Positions 1 through 8,428 of a stretch of 64,000 nt of DNA are shown here, one piece after another. Within the stretch, counting starts at the first letter, position 1, and each line of letters starts with the position of its first letter. This DNA is from Polynucleobacter sp. AP-Melu-500A-A1. Its GTDB lineage: Bacteria; Pseudomonadota; Gammaproteobacteria; Burkholderiales; Burkholderiaceae. The translations under genes were made by a program, and so were the position numbers. Where the stretch lies: positions 434,001-498,000 of the forward strand of contig NZ_JACVOZ010000001.1 of the NCBI RefSeq assembly GCF_018882125.1, read 5' to 3'. The notes beneath the pieces are model-generated. The model saw only the letters and a program-made list of their open reading frames with translations. It made no database searches and was not told the DNA's origin.

Positions 1-596
1 TTGCTTTTGTACCGCTCTATTTAGCCTACTCGGCAACACTCATCAGCCCTGACTTAGTAAAGCAATATTTGGATACCGATCCGCAAATGATTCTGCCGCA
101 ACTGATTCTGCAGCACGCCCCTATATTTGCTCAAGTGATGTTCTTTGGAGCGCTGTTATCGGCTATTAAGAGTTGTGCAAGTGCGACCCTGTTGGCGCCA
201 TCGGTGACTTTTGCAGAAAATATTATTCGTGGTTTTTTCAAACATTTGACTGATCACGAGTTGCTCAAAGTGATGCGTATTACGGTCTTGTGTTTTGCCG
301 TAATTGTCACTTTTTTCGCTATCAACTCAGAGCTATCCATTTTTAAAATGGTAGAGAGCGCTTATAAGGTCACCTTGGTAGCCGCTTTTGTGCCGCTGGC
401 TTTTGGGGTCTATTGGCCCAAAGCAAATTCTTTGGGGGGTCTATTGGCTGTGGTCTGCGGTTTAACCGTTTGGATCAGCTGCGAGATATTGGCCCCACAC
501 GCTATCTTGCCGCCTCAATTAGCAGGCTTATTTGCCAGTATTGCAGGCATGTTATTGGGTAGTTTGGTGCCAAAAGATCTGCTCAAGGCAGCTTAA
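1..596 (+). CDS. Sodium:solute symporter family protein, C-terminal part (5' end outside window)
   Basis: The reading frame is already open at base 3, so this is the 3' end of a longer gene. About 198 residues are visible and nearly all are hydrophobic membrane segments. The stretch SAIKSCASATLLAPSVTFAE resembles the conserved small-residue helix of the SSS family, where a serine/threonine-rich SAIxST segment precedes an ALLAP-like motif. Later helices include LVAAFVPLAFGVYWPKAN, typical of the last transmembrane segments. SSS proteins couple sodium entry to uptake of organic solutes across the inner membrane. The substrate cannot be told from this part. A weak terminator-like hairpin follows the stop codon. 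Family call fairly sure; substrate unknown. Confidence 0.75.
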   Translation, partial: AFVPLYLAYSATLISPDLVKQYLDTDPQMILPQLILQHAPIFAQVMFFGALLSAIKSCASATLLAPSVTFAENIIRGFFKHLTDHELLKVMRITVLCFAVIVTFFAINSELSIFKMVESAYKVTLVAAFVPLAFGVYWPKANSLGGLLAVVCGLTVWISCEILAPHAILPPQLAGLFASIAGMLLGSLVPKDLLKAA

Positions 597-603
597 AGGA
601 CCT

Positions 604-632
604 GTTGCCTAAAATTTAGGCAACATTATTTT
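604..632 (+). terminator. Possible intrinsic terminator after the symporter gene
   Basis: A 9-bp perfect stem GTTGCCTAA / TTAGGCAAC with a 3-base loop begins 7 bases after the symporter stop. The following bases (ATTATTTTGTT) are T-rich but not a clean T run, so termination may be partial. Confidence 0.45.
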
Positions 633-700
633 GTTCCACTCCAAAATAATCTCCTCTAATATGGAACTAATTCAAAATTTTAAGTACTTATGGAGTTCCT

Positions 701-1720
701 ATGAAAATCTGTGTGATAGGCGGGGGTGGCGCGATTGGTGGTTACCTCGCTGTGATGTTGGCTCGAGCTGGCAATGAAGTAACAGTCGTAGCGCGTGGAG
801 CAACTTTAGCGGCAATAAAAGAGCGCGGCCTTGCCTTAATCATGGATGACCAGCCAGAACCATTGGTGGCTGAAGTTAAGGCAGTTGAAAAAATCAGAGA
901 TGCAGAAATTCCAGATGTCGTGATTCTGGCAGTGAAGGCGCATCAAGTTGAACCCATCATTGATGACTTAGCGGCAATCATGGGTCCCCAGACTATTTTG
1001 ATTCCAATGCAAAACGGAATCCCTTGGTGGTACTTCCAGAAATTGGGCGGAGACTATCAAGATCATGCCGTTGAAACAGTAGATGCTGGTGGCCTTGCAA
1101 AGAAAACTATTAACCCAAATAACATTATTGGTTGTGTAGTCTATCCAGCGACCTTTACTCAAGCGCCTGGTGTGATTCGTCACGTAGAGGGCAATCGTTT
1201 CCCATTGGGTGAGTTAGATGGCAAGCCAACAGATCGTATTCAAAAAATCTCTGAGATGATGACTGCTGCAGGATTTAAATCACCTATTCTGGATGACATT
1301 CGTTCTGAGATCTGGCTCAAGTTGTGGGGCAACATGACCTTTAATCCGATCAGCTCATTAACGCATGGCACGCTTGAGGGTATTTGTCAGAACCCATTAA
1401 CAAAAGAGTTAGCGCGCAATATGATGGCTGAAGCTCAAACCATTGCTGAAAAGCTGGGCGTTACTTTCCGGGTAGATATTGAGCGTCGCATTGCTGGCGC
1501 TGAAAAAGTCGGCAGGCACAAGACCTCGATGTTGCAAGACTTAGAGGCTGGTCGTAGTTTAGAGATTGATGCTTTGCTCGGATCGGTTATTGAGCTAGGC
1601 AAGATTACACAAACTCCCACACCTTGTTTAAATACTGTATTTGCTTTGACAAAATACTTGGATGAAAACGTTCAGGCTTCTAAAGGAAGTTTGGCATTAC
1701 CATCTGTTTCTGGTTACTAA
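701..1720 (+). CDS. 2-dehydropantoate 2-reductase family (ketopantoate reductase-like) oxidoreductase
   Basis: 339 residues. The N-terminus has the Rossmann dinucleotide motif GGGGAIGG (7-14), and NGIPWW (105-110) lies where the family places its substrate loop. The C-terminal helical domain has WLKLWGNMTFNPIS (205-218), with the conserved lysine K207 and asparagines expected for the ApbA/PanE fold. True PanE reduces ketopantoate to pantoate with NADPH in pantothenate synthesis. Burkholderiales often carry extra family members of unknown substrate, and nothing nearby belongs to pantothenate synthesis, so the family name is safer than panE. The ATG has a GGAG Shine-Dalgarno 5 bases upstream. 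It ends at a strong bidirectional terminator. Confidence 0.85.
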   Translation: MKICVIGGGGAIGGYLAVMLARAGNEVTVVARGATLAAIKERGLALIMDDQPEPLVAEVKAVEKIRDAEIPDVVILAVKAHQVEPIIDDLAAIMGPQTILIPMQNGIPWWYFQKLGGDYQDHAVETVDAGGLAKKTINPNNIIGCVVYPATFTQAPGVIRHVEGNRFPLGELDGKPTDRIQKISEMMTAAGFKSPILDDIRSEIWLKLWGNMTFNPISSLTHGTLEGICQNPLTKELARNMMAEAQTIAEKLGVTFRVDIERRIAGAEKVGRHKTSMLQDLEAGRSLEIDALLGSVIELGKITQTPTPCLNTVFALTKYLDENVQASKGSLALPSVSGY

Positions 1721-1746
1721 GCTAGTAGTAGTTAGTAGAGTGTATT

Positions 1747-1782
1747 AAAAAACCCTTGCTATGTGAGTAGCAAGGGTTTTTT
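1747..1782. terminator. Bidirectional intrinsic terminator between the convergent reductase and FAH genes
   Basis: Perfect 13-bp stem (AAAACCCTTGCTA at 1749-1761 and TAGCAAGGGTTTT at 1768-1780), 6-base loop, with T runs on both strands. It sits between two convergent genes and fits both. Confidence 0.85.
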
Positions 1783-1800
1783 GTTGATTGCAGAATAGAT

Positions 1801-2568
1801 TTATTCGAAACGATTATCCAAGCGACCAACACCCTCAATGATGATGCTGACATTGCTGCCCGGTTTCATGGAGCCTACGCCTACAGAGGTGCCACAGGCA
1901 ATGATGTCACCAGGTTCTAATGGAACATCTTGCGAAATTAGGCTGACCAATTTTGCCGGTGGAAAAATCATATCTGCTACCGGATAATTTTGGCGCTCTT
2001 GATCATTCAAGATAGTCTTAATGTGAAGTTTGCTCGGGTCTACATCAGTAGTAATGTAGGGGCCAAAAACACCGAAGGTATTAAAGCTTTTAGAGCGGGT
2101 CCACTGAGCATAACCAGGATCACGATTGAGGATTTCAATCGCAGTGACATCGTTGATACAGGTATAGCCAAAGATGGCATTTGCAGCCTCAGCTTCACTA
2201 ACTTCATGGCAGCGCTTGCCAATCACAATTCCCAATTCACCTTCGTAAACTACTTTGCCTGAATAAGACTTTGGCGTGCGAATAATTTGATTAGCTGCCA
2301 AGAAAGAATTATTGCCTTTTAAAAAGTACAAGGGCTCAGCAGGCACCGCATGCTCAAGCTTAGTTACTAAAGCGTGAAAGTTATCCACCAAGGCAACCAT
2401 TTTCGATGGATTACAAGGGATGTCGATCGTGACATTAGCAAGCTTGAGGATCTCTCCAGTAGTCTTAGGCTGATTAAATAAATCGCCGGTATAGACAGTA
2501 ATTTCATCGTCTTGGACCTGTCCTAAACCAGTTTTCCCCTCGTATTGATATCTAAGCCATTGCGCCAT
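1801..2568 (-). CDS. Fumarylacetoacetate hydrolase (FAH) family protein
   Basis: 255 residues, about the length of single-domain FAH proteins. Metal-ligand residues typical of the family are visible: YEGELGIVIGK (108-118) supplies two glutamates (E109, E111) and NDVTA supplies D140. RSKSFNTFGVFGP (158-170) is the conserved catalytic/substrate loop. Family members hydrolyse or decarboxylate beta-keto or acylpyruvate-type acids with a divalent metal, including fumarylpyruvate hydrolase, HpcE-type isomerase/decarboxylase and oxaloacetate decarboxylase. The substrate cannot be assigned here. An AGGAAA ribosome site precedes the ATG. It is divergent from the GrdB/PrdB-like gene, with 56 bases between the starts, so the two may share control. 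Confidence 0.85.
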   Translation of the reverse strand: MAQWLRYQYEGKTGLGQVQDDEITVYTGDLFNQPKTTGEILKLANVTIDIPCNPSKMVALVDNFHALVTKLEHAVPAEPLYFLKGNNSFLAANQIIRTPKSYSGKVVYEGELGIVIGKRCHEVSEAEAANAIFGYTCINDVTAIEILNRDPGYAQWTRSKSFNTFGVFGPYITTDVDPSKLHIKTILNDQERQNYPVADMIFPPAKLVSLISQDVPLEPGDIIACGTSVGVGSMKPGSNVSIIIEGVGRLDNRFE

Positions 2569-2624
2569 AATGATTTCCTATGAAGTTTATTATCTGATAA
2601 GCAATATCTTACAGGGATGTATTG

Positions 2625-3560
2625 ATGGCAAAGACTTCCGAACTTGGTTTTGCACCAGAACATGATCAGCCGGTTCGCTATATGGAGCGAACACGCAGCT
2701 ATTACTTGGGCTTGGGTTATGACAACCCTTACGTATGGGCGCATTACCTTGCGGTACCGTTTACCCCTCTTAAGAAACCCCTCAATCAATCTGTACTTGG
2801 ATTAATTACCACTGCCGTTCCATACGATGCTGAAAAAGGACCTCAAGGACAAGGTGCGCCCTATAACGCGGCCGCAAAGTTTTATCAGCCATACAAAAGT
2901 GCAATTAATCAAAAGTTAGATTTAAGGATTGCTCATGTCGGTATCGATCGCAAAAATGCCAATATGGAAGAAGTGAATTGCTGGTTTCCCTTGGCTCCTG
3001 CAAGGCGCGTAGTCGAGATGGGTAGACTCAGAATGGTATCGCCAAACTTTTATGGCTTACCAACCAATAGAAGTCAAACCCATACTTTAGAGATTGATGC
3101 CCCGATTATTTTGGAAATGTTACGAGCAGACAATGTGGATGTCGCCATCTTAATTCCAAACTGTCCTGTATGCCATCAGAGCCAAAGTTTGTTAGCGCGC
3201 TATTTAGAAGAGGCAGGTATTTCTACTGTTGTGATGGGGGCAGCCAAAGATATCGTTGAATATTGTGGAGTACCACGGTTTTTATTCAGCGATTTTCCGC
3301 TGGGCAATGCAGCTGCAAGACCAAATGACACCGCATCTCAAGACTATAACTTTGAGCTTGCTCTGAAATTACTTGAATCTGCCCCAGCCCCAAGAACTAC
3401 AGTGCAATCACCACTCAAGTGGTCTACTGATGCAGAATGGAAATTGGATTATGCCAATCTAGAAAGATTATCCAAGGCAGAGATTGCACGCTTAAGTGAA
3501 GAGGCTGAGAAGGCGCGCGTGACGGCGCGTGAGCTCAGAATGAATAGCCTTGGAAGTTAA
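2625..3560 (+). CDS. GrdB/PrdB-like protein (glycine/sarcosine/betaine/D-proline reductase selenoprotein B family), cysteine form
   Basis: 311 residues from the ATG; a TTG one codon earlier is possible but less likely. The region 168-230 resembles the thiol/selenol-active part of the PrdB/GrdB family: VDVAILIPNCPVCHQS, then an AR..E..GI..V segment and PRFLFSDFPLGNAA. The known reductases carry selenocysteine in UxxC or CxxU motifs; here C180 and C183 form a plain CxxC, with no TGA codon. Known members reduce glycine, betaine or proline in anaerobic Stickland metabolism, but no pyruvoyl subunit, GrdA or GrdC partner lies nearby, so the function here is open. A C-terminal charged helix (about 270-311) may be coiled coil. 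The stop lies 8 bases from the convergent ispB stop. Confidence 0.6.
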   Translation: MAKTSELGFAPEHDQPVRYMERTRSYYLGLGYDNPYVWAHYLAVPFTPLKKPLNQSVLGLITTAVPYDAEKGPQGQGAPYNAAAKFYQPYKSAINQKLDLRIAHVGIDRKNANMEEVNCWFPLAPARRVVEMGRLRMVSPNFYGLPTNRSQTHTLEIDAPIILEMLRADNVDVAILIPNCPVCHQSQSLLARYLEEAGISTVVMGAAKDIVEYCGVPRFLFSDFPLGNAAARPNDTASQDYNFELALKLLESAPAPRTTVQSPLKWSTDAEWKLDYANLERLSKAEIARLSEEAEKARVTARELRMNSLGS

Positions 3561-3568
3561 GTGACTAC

Positions 3569-4573
3569 TTAAGTCTGCCTAGCTAGAGAGTATTCGCACA
3601 AAGCCTGTAATGCACCAGTAGCTTCATTTGCTGGGAAGTCTTTAATGCAATCTAAGGCTAAGTCAGCCTCCCGTTTTGCAGCAGCCTGGGTGTAATCTAA
3701 AGCACCCGAAGTTTGAACAGCACGCAAGATTTGTACAAAGACGTCATCGGGCAAGTCTTGATTTTGTTCAATGGCTGCACGCACTAATAAACGCTCTTCG
3801 TTCGTACCATGTTCAAGAAGATAAATGAGTGGCAGGGTAGGCTTACCTTCGCGTAAATCATCGCCAGCATTCTTGCCCATTTGAGCGGCGTTTGCAGTGT
3901 AGTCGAGTAAATCATCCATCAATTGAAAGGCGGTACCAATGTGCCTACCAAATGCTGCTGCCTGCTCACGTTGTGTATCGCTTGCATTTGCCAGAATGGC
4001 ACCAAGTTCGGTGGATGCTTCAAATAATTTAGCGGTCTTGTAGCGAATCACTTGCAGGTAGCTAGCTTCATCAACCTCGGGGTCATTCATATTCAGAAGC
4101 TGCAGCACTTCGCCTTCAGCAATGGTATTGGTTGCATCGGACAAAATTTGCATGACTCTTAAGTCATTTGGACGAACCATCATTTGGAAAGCCCTGGAAT
4201 ACAAAAAGTCACCCACTAAAACGCTTGCTGCATTTCCAAAAGTGGCATTTGCGGTCTCACGACCTCTTCTGAGGGTGGATTCGTCAACCACGTCATCGTG
4301 CAAAAGGGTAGCTGTATGGATAAATTCCACGACTGCAGCCATTTCCAAGGAATGAGGGCTTGCATTGCCTTTAGCCAGGGCTTTTGCAACTAGCATGAGT
4401 AGGGCCGGTCTGATCCGTTTGCCACCCGCCTGAATGATGTAGCTCGAGATTTGGTCAATTAAGGCGACTTTCGAGGCCAATCTGAGGCGAATAACCTCAT
4501 CTAAAGCCTTGAAATCTAAGGAAATTGGGGCCAGGATTTGGCTTAAGTCATTGGTTTTGACAGTGCTCGTCAT
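3569..4573 (-). CDS. ispB: Octaprenyl diphosphate synthase (polyprenyl synthetase)
   Basis: 334 residues. This trans-prenyltransferase extends farnesyl diphosphate with isopentenyl diphosphate to make the quinone side chain. Family hallmarks are GKRIRP (51-56), the first aspartate-rich motif DDVVD (93-97) and the second DDLLD (220-224). The frame is open further upstream, to about 4759, but that would run through rplU. The ATG at 4573 gives the normal length and N-terminus, so it is chosen. Divergence from rplU-rpmA is the usual arrangement in this group. The start codon lies inside the spacer of the consensus rplU promoter, so RNA polymerase bound there could interfere with ispB expression. 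The family is certain; chain length is inferred from the lineage. Confidence 0.92.
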   Translation of the reverse strand: MTSTVKTNDLSQILAPISLDFKALDEVIRLRLASKVALIDQISSYIIQAGGKRIRPALLMLVAKALAKGNASPHSLEMAAVVEFIHTATLLHDDVVDESTLRRGRETANATFGNAASVLVGDFLYSRAFQMMVRPNDLRVMQILSDATNTIAEGEVLQLLNMNDPEVDEASYLQVIRYKTAKLFEASTELGAILANASDTQREQAAAFGRHIGTAFQLMDDLLDYTANAAQMGKNAGDDLREGKPTLPLIYLLEHGTNEERLLVRAAIEQNQDLPDDVFVQILRAVQTSGALDYTQAAAKREADLALDCIKDFPANEATGALQALCEYSLARQT

Positions 4574-4585
4574 GCAAGATATAAT
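4557..4585 (+). promoter_or_regulatory. Perfect consensus sigma-70 promoter for rplU-rpmA
   Basis: TTGACA at 4557-4562, a 17-base spacer and TATAAT at 4580-4585 match the sigma-70 consensus exactly. This predicts a start site near 4592 and a leader of about 57 bases before rplU. The -35 box lies inside the first codons of ispB. Confidence 0.85.
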
Positions 4586-4648
4586 AATGGGCTTAGCTTC
4601 TCCAGGGTGGATTAGCTTAAATGTAGATATTAATTGAGGTTTCAAACC

Positions 4649-4960
4649 ATGTACGCGGTCATAAAAACCGGTGGCAAACAATACAAAGTTGCCGCAGGCG
4701 AAAAATTGAAAATAGAACAGATACCAGCGGAAATCGGCAGCGAAATCACTCTTGACCAAGTCCTCGCCGTTGGCGAAGGCGCTTCACTGAAATTAGGTGA
4801 TCCATTGGTTAATGGTGCAGCTGTGATGGCCACTGTCGTCTCCCAGGGACGTCACGATAAAGTGACAATCTTTAAGATGCGCCGTCGCAAGCATTATCAA
4901 AAGCACCAAGGCCATCGTCAGAATTTCACTGAAATTTTGATCAACACGATTAAAGCCTAA
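4649..4960 (+). CDS. rplU: 50S ribosomal protein L21
   Basis: 103 residues beginning [14 protein letters not shown], the standard L21 N-terminus. The conserved end includes [16 protein letters not shown], the basic 23S rRNA-binding part. A TTG 15 bases upstream keeps the frame open but adds residues foreign to L21, so the ATG is chosen. It is followed 19 bases later by rpmA in the canonical L21-L27 operon, driven by the promoter at 4557-4585. Near-certain. Confidence 0.97.
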   Translation: MYAVIKTGGKQYKVAAGEKLKIEQIPAEIGSEITLDQVLAVGEGASLKLGDPLVNGAAVMATVVSQGRHDKVTIFKMRRRKHYQKHQGHRQNFTEILINTIKA

Positions 4961-4979
4961 TTCAGGGTAGGAGAAAGAT

Positions 4980-5240
4980 ATGGCACAGAAAAAAGGCGGC
5001 GGCTCAACACGAAATGGTCGCGACTCGGAATCGAAACGTCTAGGCGTTAAGGTTTTTGGCGGCGAGCACATTAATGCTGGCAGCATCATTATTCGTCAAC
5101 GTGGCACACGTGTTCATCCAGGTGCAAACGTTGGTATTGGTAAGGATCACACTTTGTTCGCATTAATTGACGGTCAAGTGGAATTCGGCGTTAAGGGTGC
5201 TTTGAAGAAGGCCCAGGTTTCAGTTCTGCCTCGTTCTTAA
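4980..5240 (+). CDS. rpmA: 50S ribosomal protein L27
   Basis: 86 residues starting [16 protein letters not shown], the glycine-rich flexible tail that reaches the peptidyl-transferase centre, followed by [10 protein letters not shown] and the [10 protein letters not shown] segment. There is no N-terminal extension of the kind cleaved in Firmicutes. A GGAGA ribosome site precedes the ATG. It is the second gene of the rplU operon and is followed by a terminator hairpin just before obgE. Confidence 0.97.
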   Translation: MAQKKGGGSTRNGRDSESKRLGVKVFGGEHINAGSIIIRQRGTRVHPGANVGIGKDHTLFALIDGQVEFGVKGALKKAQVSVLPRS

Positions 5241-5297
5241 GGCGCCTGACTGAGATCCGTTTGATTCAGATTTATTCCGAATTTAACTCTTAGGAAC

Positions 5298-5323
5298 AGG
5301 CCTCGCTAAGCGAGGCCTTTTTT
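5298..5323 (+). terminator. Intrinsic terminator/attenuator between rpmA and obgE, overlapping the obgE ribosome site
   Basis: A 9-bp GC-rich stem AGGCCTCGC / GCGAGGCCT with a TAA loop is followed by TTTTTT. The T run ends only 4 bases before the obgE ATG. The only Shine-Dalgarno-like bases for obgE (GAGG at 5312-5315) lie in the 3' arm of the stem. Confidence 0.8.
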
Positions 5324-5327
5324 ATTC

Positions 5328-6416
5328 ATGAAATTTATAGACGAAGCTCGTATTGAAGTCATAGCCGGCCAAGGTGGCGCCGGAAGTGCCTCTATGCGCC
5401 GCGAAAAGTTTATTGAATTTGGCGGTCCTGATGGTGGTGATGGTGGCAAAGGCGGAAGCGTCTGGGCTATTGCTGATCGCAACATCAATACCCTGATTGA
5501 TTATCGCTACGCAAAAACACATACCGCTAAAAATGGTGAACCAGGTCGTGGCGCAGACTGTTATGGTCGTGCAGGCGATGATATTGAGTTGCGTATGCCA
5601 GTTGGCACTATCATTGCTGACTTTGATACTGGTGAGCCAATTGCTGACTTGACAACCCATGGCGAACGCCTATGTTTAGCCCAGGGCGGCGTGGGCGGCT
5701 GGGGCAATATTCACTTCAAGAGCAGTACCAATCGTGCGCCACGTCAGAAGACGAATGGTAAGCCAGGTGAGCGTCGTAAGCTGAAATTAGAACTCAAGGT
5801 ATTAGCTGATGTGGGATTATTGGGTATGCCCAATGCTGGTAAATCTACTTTGATTACCGCAGTCTCAAATGCACGTCCAAAGATTGCTGACTACCCCTTC
5901 ACAACCTTGCACCCCAATCTTGGGGTAGTACGTGTTGGCAATGAGCGTAGCTTTGTAATTGCCGATATTCCCGGTTTGATTGAAGGAGCGGCAGAAGGTG
6001 CTGGTTTGGGGCATCGTTTCTTGCGGCACTTACAGCGTACAGGCGTTCTTTTGCATCTTGTAGATATTGCACCGTTTGATGAAAATATTGATCCAGTTGC
6101 AGACGCCACTGCGATTGTGAATGAGCTTCGTAAATATGATGAAGCCTTGGTTGAGAAACCACGTTGGTTAGTTCTCAATAAGGTCGATATGATTCCCGAA
6201 GAGGATCGCAAAAAAGTAGTTGCTGATTTTGTGAAAAAGTTCAAGTGGAAAGGTCCTGTATTTGAGATCTCTGCTTTAACTGGCCTTGGCTGTGACAAAC
6301 TCTGTTATTCATTACAAGATTATTTGGATTCTGTTCGTCGCGATCGAGATGATGCTGAGGAGCGCTTAGCCGATCCTCGCTACCAAGATCAGGCCGAAGA
6401 TAAAGCCCCAGATTAA
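5328..6416 (+). CDS. obgE: GTPase ObgE/CgtA, ribosome-associated
   Basis: 362 residues. The glycine-rich Obg fold occupies about 1-157 ([13 protein letters not shown] at 32-44) and the G domain follows: P-loop GMPNAGKST (166-174), G3 DIPG (213-216) and G4 NKVD (284-287). An acidic tail ends the protein ([19 protein letters not shown]). Obg GTPases act in 50S maturation and stress signalling and are normally essential. The gene follows rpmA across a terminator hairpin, so it probably depends on readthrough or an unrecognised promoter. proB starts 26 bases after the stop. Confidence 0.95.
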   Translation: MKFIDEARIEVIAGQGGAGSASMRREKFIEFGGPDGGDGGKGGSVWAIADRNINTLIDYRYAKTHTAKNGEPGRGADCYGRAGDDIELRMPVGTIIADFDTGEPIADLTTHGERLCLAQGGVGGWGNIHFKSSTNRAPRQKTNGKPGERRKLKLELKVLADVGLLGMPNAGKSTLITAVSNARPKIADYPFTTLHPNLGVVRVGNERSFVIADIPGLIEGAAEGAGLGHRFLRHLQRTGVLLHLVDIAPFDENIDPVADATAIVNELRKYDEALVEKPRWLVLNKVDMIPEEDRKKVVADFVKKFKWKGPVFEISALTGLGCDKLCYSLQDYLDSVRRDRDDAEERLADPRYQDQAEDKAPD

Positions 6417-6442
6417 ATACATATTAGAGATGTTTTATTGAT

Positions 6443-7225
6443 ATGAACGTACAAAAAGTAAAACGAATTGTTATCAAAGTTGGCTCTAGCCTAGTGACTA
6501 ATAATGGTGAAGGTTTGGACCATGCTGCGATTGCGCTATGGGCCAACCAAATGGCCTCACTACTAAAGTCTGGCTATGAAGTGCTCATGGTCAGTTCGGG
6601 TGCGATTTCTGAGGGTATGCAACGCTTAGGCTGGACCAAGCGCCCCCAAGATATTCATCAACTCCAGGCAGCTGCTGCTGTCGGCCAAATGGGCTTAGTG
6701 CAGGTTTATGAAAGCTGCTTTGCTCGGTTTAATTTGCGTACAGCCCAGATTCTGTTGACCAATGCAGATTTGGCTCATGAAGAGCGCAATACCAATGCAA
6801 AGGCTACGCTCGATACTCTGTTGAAGTTGGGTGTTGTGCCCATTATTAATGAGAATGATACTGTTGTGACCGATGAGATTAAATTCGGTGATAACGACAG
6901 CTTAGCTGCTTTAGTAACGAATTTAATCCATGCCGACTTGTTGATCATTTTGACAGATCAGGGTGGTTTATATAATGCAGATCCGCGTCAAGATGCTACC
7001 GCAACCTTATTAACGCATGCTATTGCAGGCGATCCTGCTCTGGAGAAAATGGCAGGTGGTGCTGCTAGTGAACTGAGTAAGGGCGGGATGTTGACTAAAG
7101 TGTTAGCTGCAAAGATTGCTGCTAAAACAGGTGCTTCTACTGTAATTGCTTCAGGGCATGAGCCTAATGTGCTTACCCGCTTGTTAAGCGGGGAAAGTAT
7201 TGGAACTTTGCTTAATAACCAATAA
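6443..7225 (+). CDS. proB: Glutamate 5-kinase, short form without PUA domain
   Basis: 260 residues of amino-acid kinase fold: [15 protein letters not shown] (nucleotide site), [37 protein letters not shown] cut to the family core motif NENDTV, and [13 protein letters not shown]. It phosphorylates glutamate in the first step of proline synthesis; the partner proA is at 48642 in this window. E. coli ProB is about 367 residues with a C-terminal PUA domain. This one stops right after the kinase domain ([10 protein letters not shown]), and no PUA-like sequence follows in any forward frame. The 3' end overlaps the convergent CNP1-family gene by 14 bases. Confidence 0.93.
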   Translation: MNVQKVKRIVIKVGSSLVTNNGEGLDHAAIALWANQMASLLKSGYEVLMVSSGAISEGMQRLGWTKRPQDIHQLQAAAAVGQMGLVQVYESCFARFNLRTAQILLTNADLAHEERNTNAKATLDTLLKLGVVPIINENDTVVTDEIKFGDNDSLAALVTNLIHADLLIILTDQGGLYNADPRQDATATLLTHAIAGDPALEKMAGGAASELSKGGMLTKVLAAKIAAKTGASTVIASGHEPNVLTRLLSGESIGTLLNNQ

Positions 7226-7784
7226 TGACGCCCATTGAGTTACTAGGCTTATTCTGTCCCGTAAAGCCTTTTGGATTGAGGGACTTCAAAATGGTCTCAA
7301 TATTTTTTTCCTGCATGTCAATATTACAAAATGCTCCTTGAGCCAAGGCAGCTTGATAACGATTGGCTATAGCGCTTTGTATCACCTTCCAGCTTGAGAG
7401 TGGATTTTCTTTCCAACCCGTACTGTAATAATTACCGTAAATACGCGCTTGAGAAGAATCACAACGAATTCCTTCGTATTGAGCTTGCTGACCGCCACTA
7501 GGATTGATGATGACGACGGTGTAGCGAGTAACGCCATCAGCCCCAATCAAAATTGAGTCTAGATCAATAGCAAATTTGAAAACAGTCGTTTGAGATACGT
7601 AAAAGGGCGTAAGCGTAGATTGATTCGGTGGATTAAGCGGCATTACAGTGACGCCTTCCTTAAATACCATGGGGGCAAATGGATCGAGACCGCTCTGAAG
7701 CGCATCACCCGCACAGCCTGCAACACTCGTGAAAAGAACCACGCTGGCAAGATAGGAGCAAAAATGCTGGGTGGATAGCATCAT
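7212..7784 (-). CDS. CNP1-like family lipoprotein
   Basis: 190 residues. The N-terminus is a short hydrophobic signal ending in a lipobox (VAGC, lipidated Cys24), so it is probably an outer-membrane or periplasmic lipoprotein. The body ([46 protein letters not shown]) fits the CNP1 (cryptic neisserial protein) family of unknown function. In betaproteobacteria this family normally sits between proB and rppH, as here. Its ATG overlaps the rppH stop by 4 bases (ATGA), suggesting translational coupling. Two consecutive ATGs make the exact start uncertain by one codon. Confidence 0.75.
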   Translation of the reverse strand: MMLSTQHFCSYLASVVLFTSVAGCAGDALQSGLDPFAPMVFKEGVTVMPLNPPNQSTLTPFYVSQTTVFKFAIDLDSILIGADGVTRYTVVIINPSGGQQAQYEGIRCDSSQARIYGNYYSTGWKENPLSSWKVIQSAIANRYQAALAQGAFCNIDMQEKNIETILKSLNPKGFTGQNKPSNSMGVIIGY

Positions 7785-8380
7785 TTTGAATTGTGATCCG
7801 TGTCAGTTTCTTTAGGGGTCTCTTCATTATTTGAATAAAAAGACTGGATGAGGTCAAGAGGGGTACCCCAGGCAAGTTGTTGCATACGAATTCCGCGGGC
7901 AAGGTAGCGTGCTAACTCAGAAAGGGCAAGTTGATAAACCTCTCTTTTGAAATCAATGACACCATCAAGCTGAATCCAGAAGGGAACCCATCGCCAAGCA
8001 TCAAATTCAGGATGTTCAGAGGCGCGTAATTGAATATCGCTATCTAGGCCCACTAATCGCAGTAAAAACCAAATTTGCTTTTGCCCACGGTAGGCGGCAC
8101 GGTGTATGCGGGTGGCATGTTGACGGCGCAAGAACTCCTCAGGGACGTCATAACGAAGCCAATCCCTAGTTCGCCCAATAATTTGGACATGTTCTGGTAG
8201 CAAGCCAACCTCTTCATGCAATTCGCGATACATGGCCTGCTCGGGGCTCTCACCATGTTGTATCCCGCCCTGCGGGAACTGCCACGAATGCTGCCCGACG
8301 CGTTTTCCCCAGAAAACCTCGTTACGGGCGTTGAGGAGGACAATGCCGACATTGGGGCGATACCCTTCACGGTCAAGCAT
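7781..8380 (-). CDS. rppH: RNA pyrophosphohydrolase (Nudix)
   Basis: 199 residues. The Nudix box spans 38-60, starting GGIQHGE and ending RELHEEVGL, with the required glutamates. The N-terminus [15 protein letters not shown] and [10 protein letters not shown] are typical of RppH. It removes pyrophosphate from 5'-triphosphorylated mRNAs and so triggers decay. Length and sequence fit the proteobacterial RppH group rather than small MutT enzymes. It is first of a two-gene unit with the CNP1 gene and diverges from proS, with 48 bases between starts. Confidence 0.93.
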   Translation of the reverse strand: MLDREGYRPNVGIVLLNARNEVFWGKRVGQHSWQFPQGGIQHGESPEQAMYRELHEEVGLLPEHVQIIGRTRDWLRYDVPEEFLRRQHATRIHRAAYRGQKQIWFLLRLVGLDSDIQLRASEHPEFDAWRWVPFWIQLDGVIDFKREVYQLALSELARYLARGIRMQQLAWGTPLDLIQSFYSNNEETPKETDTDHNSK

Positions 8381-8428
8381 GATCGTGCCTCAAATCCTTT
8401 AAAATCAATGATTTGATTATATCCATAC

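Noticed and set aside
4574..4759. Upstream extension of ispB to 4759
   Set aside because: It would overlap rplU and adds residues foreign to polyprenyl synthetases; the ATG at 4573 gives the normal protein.
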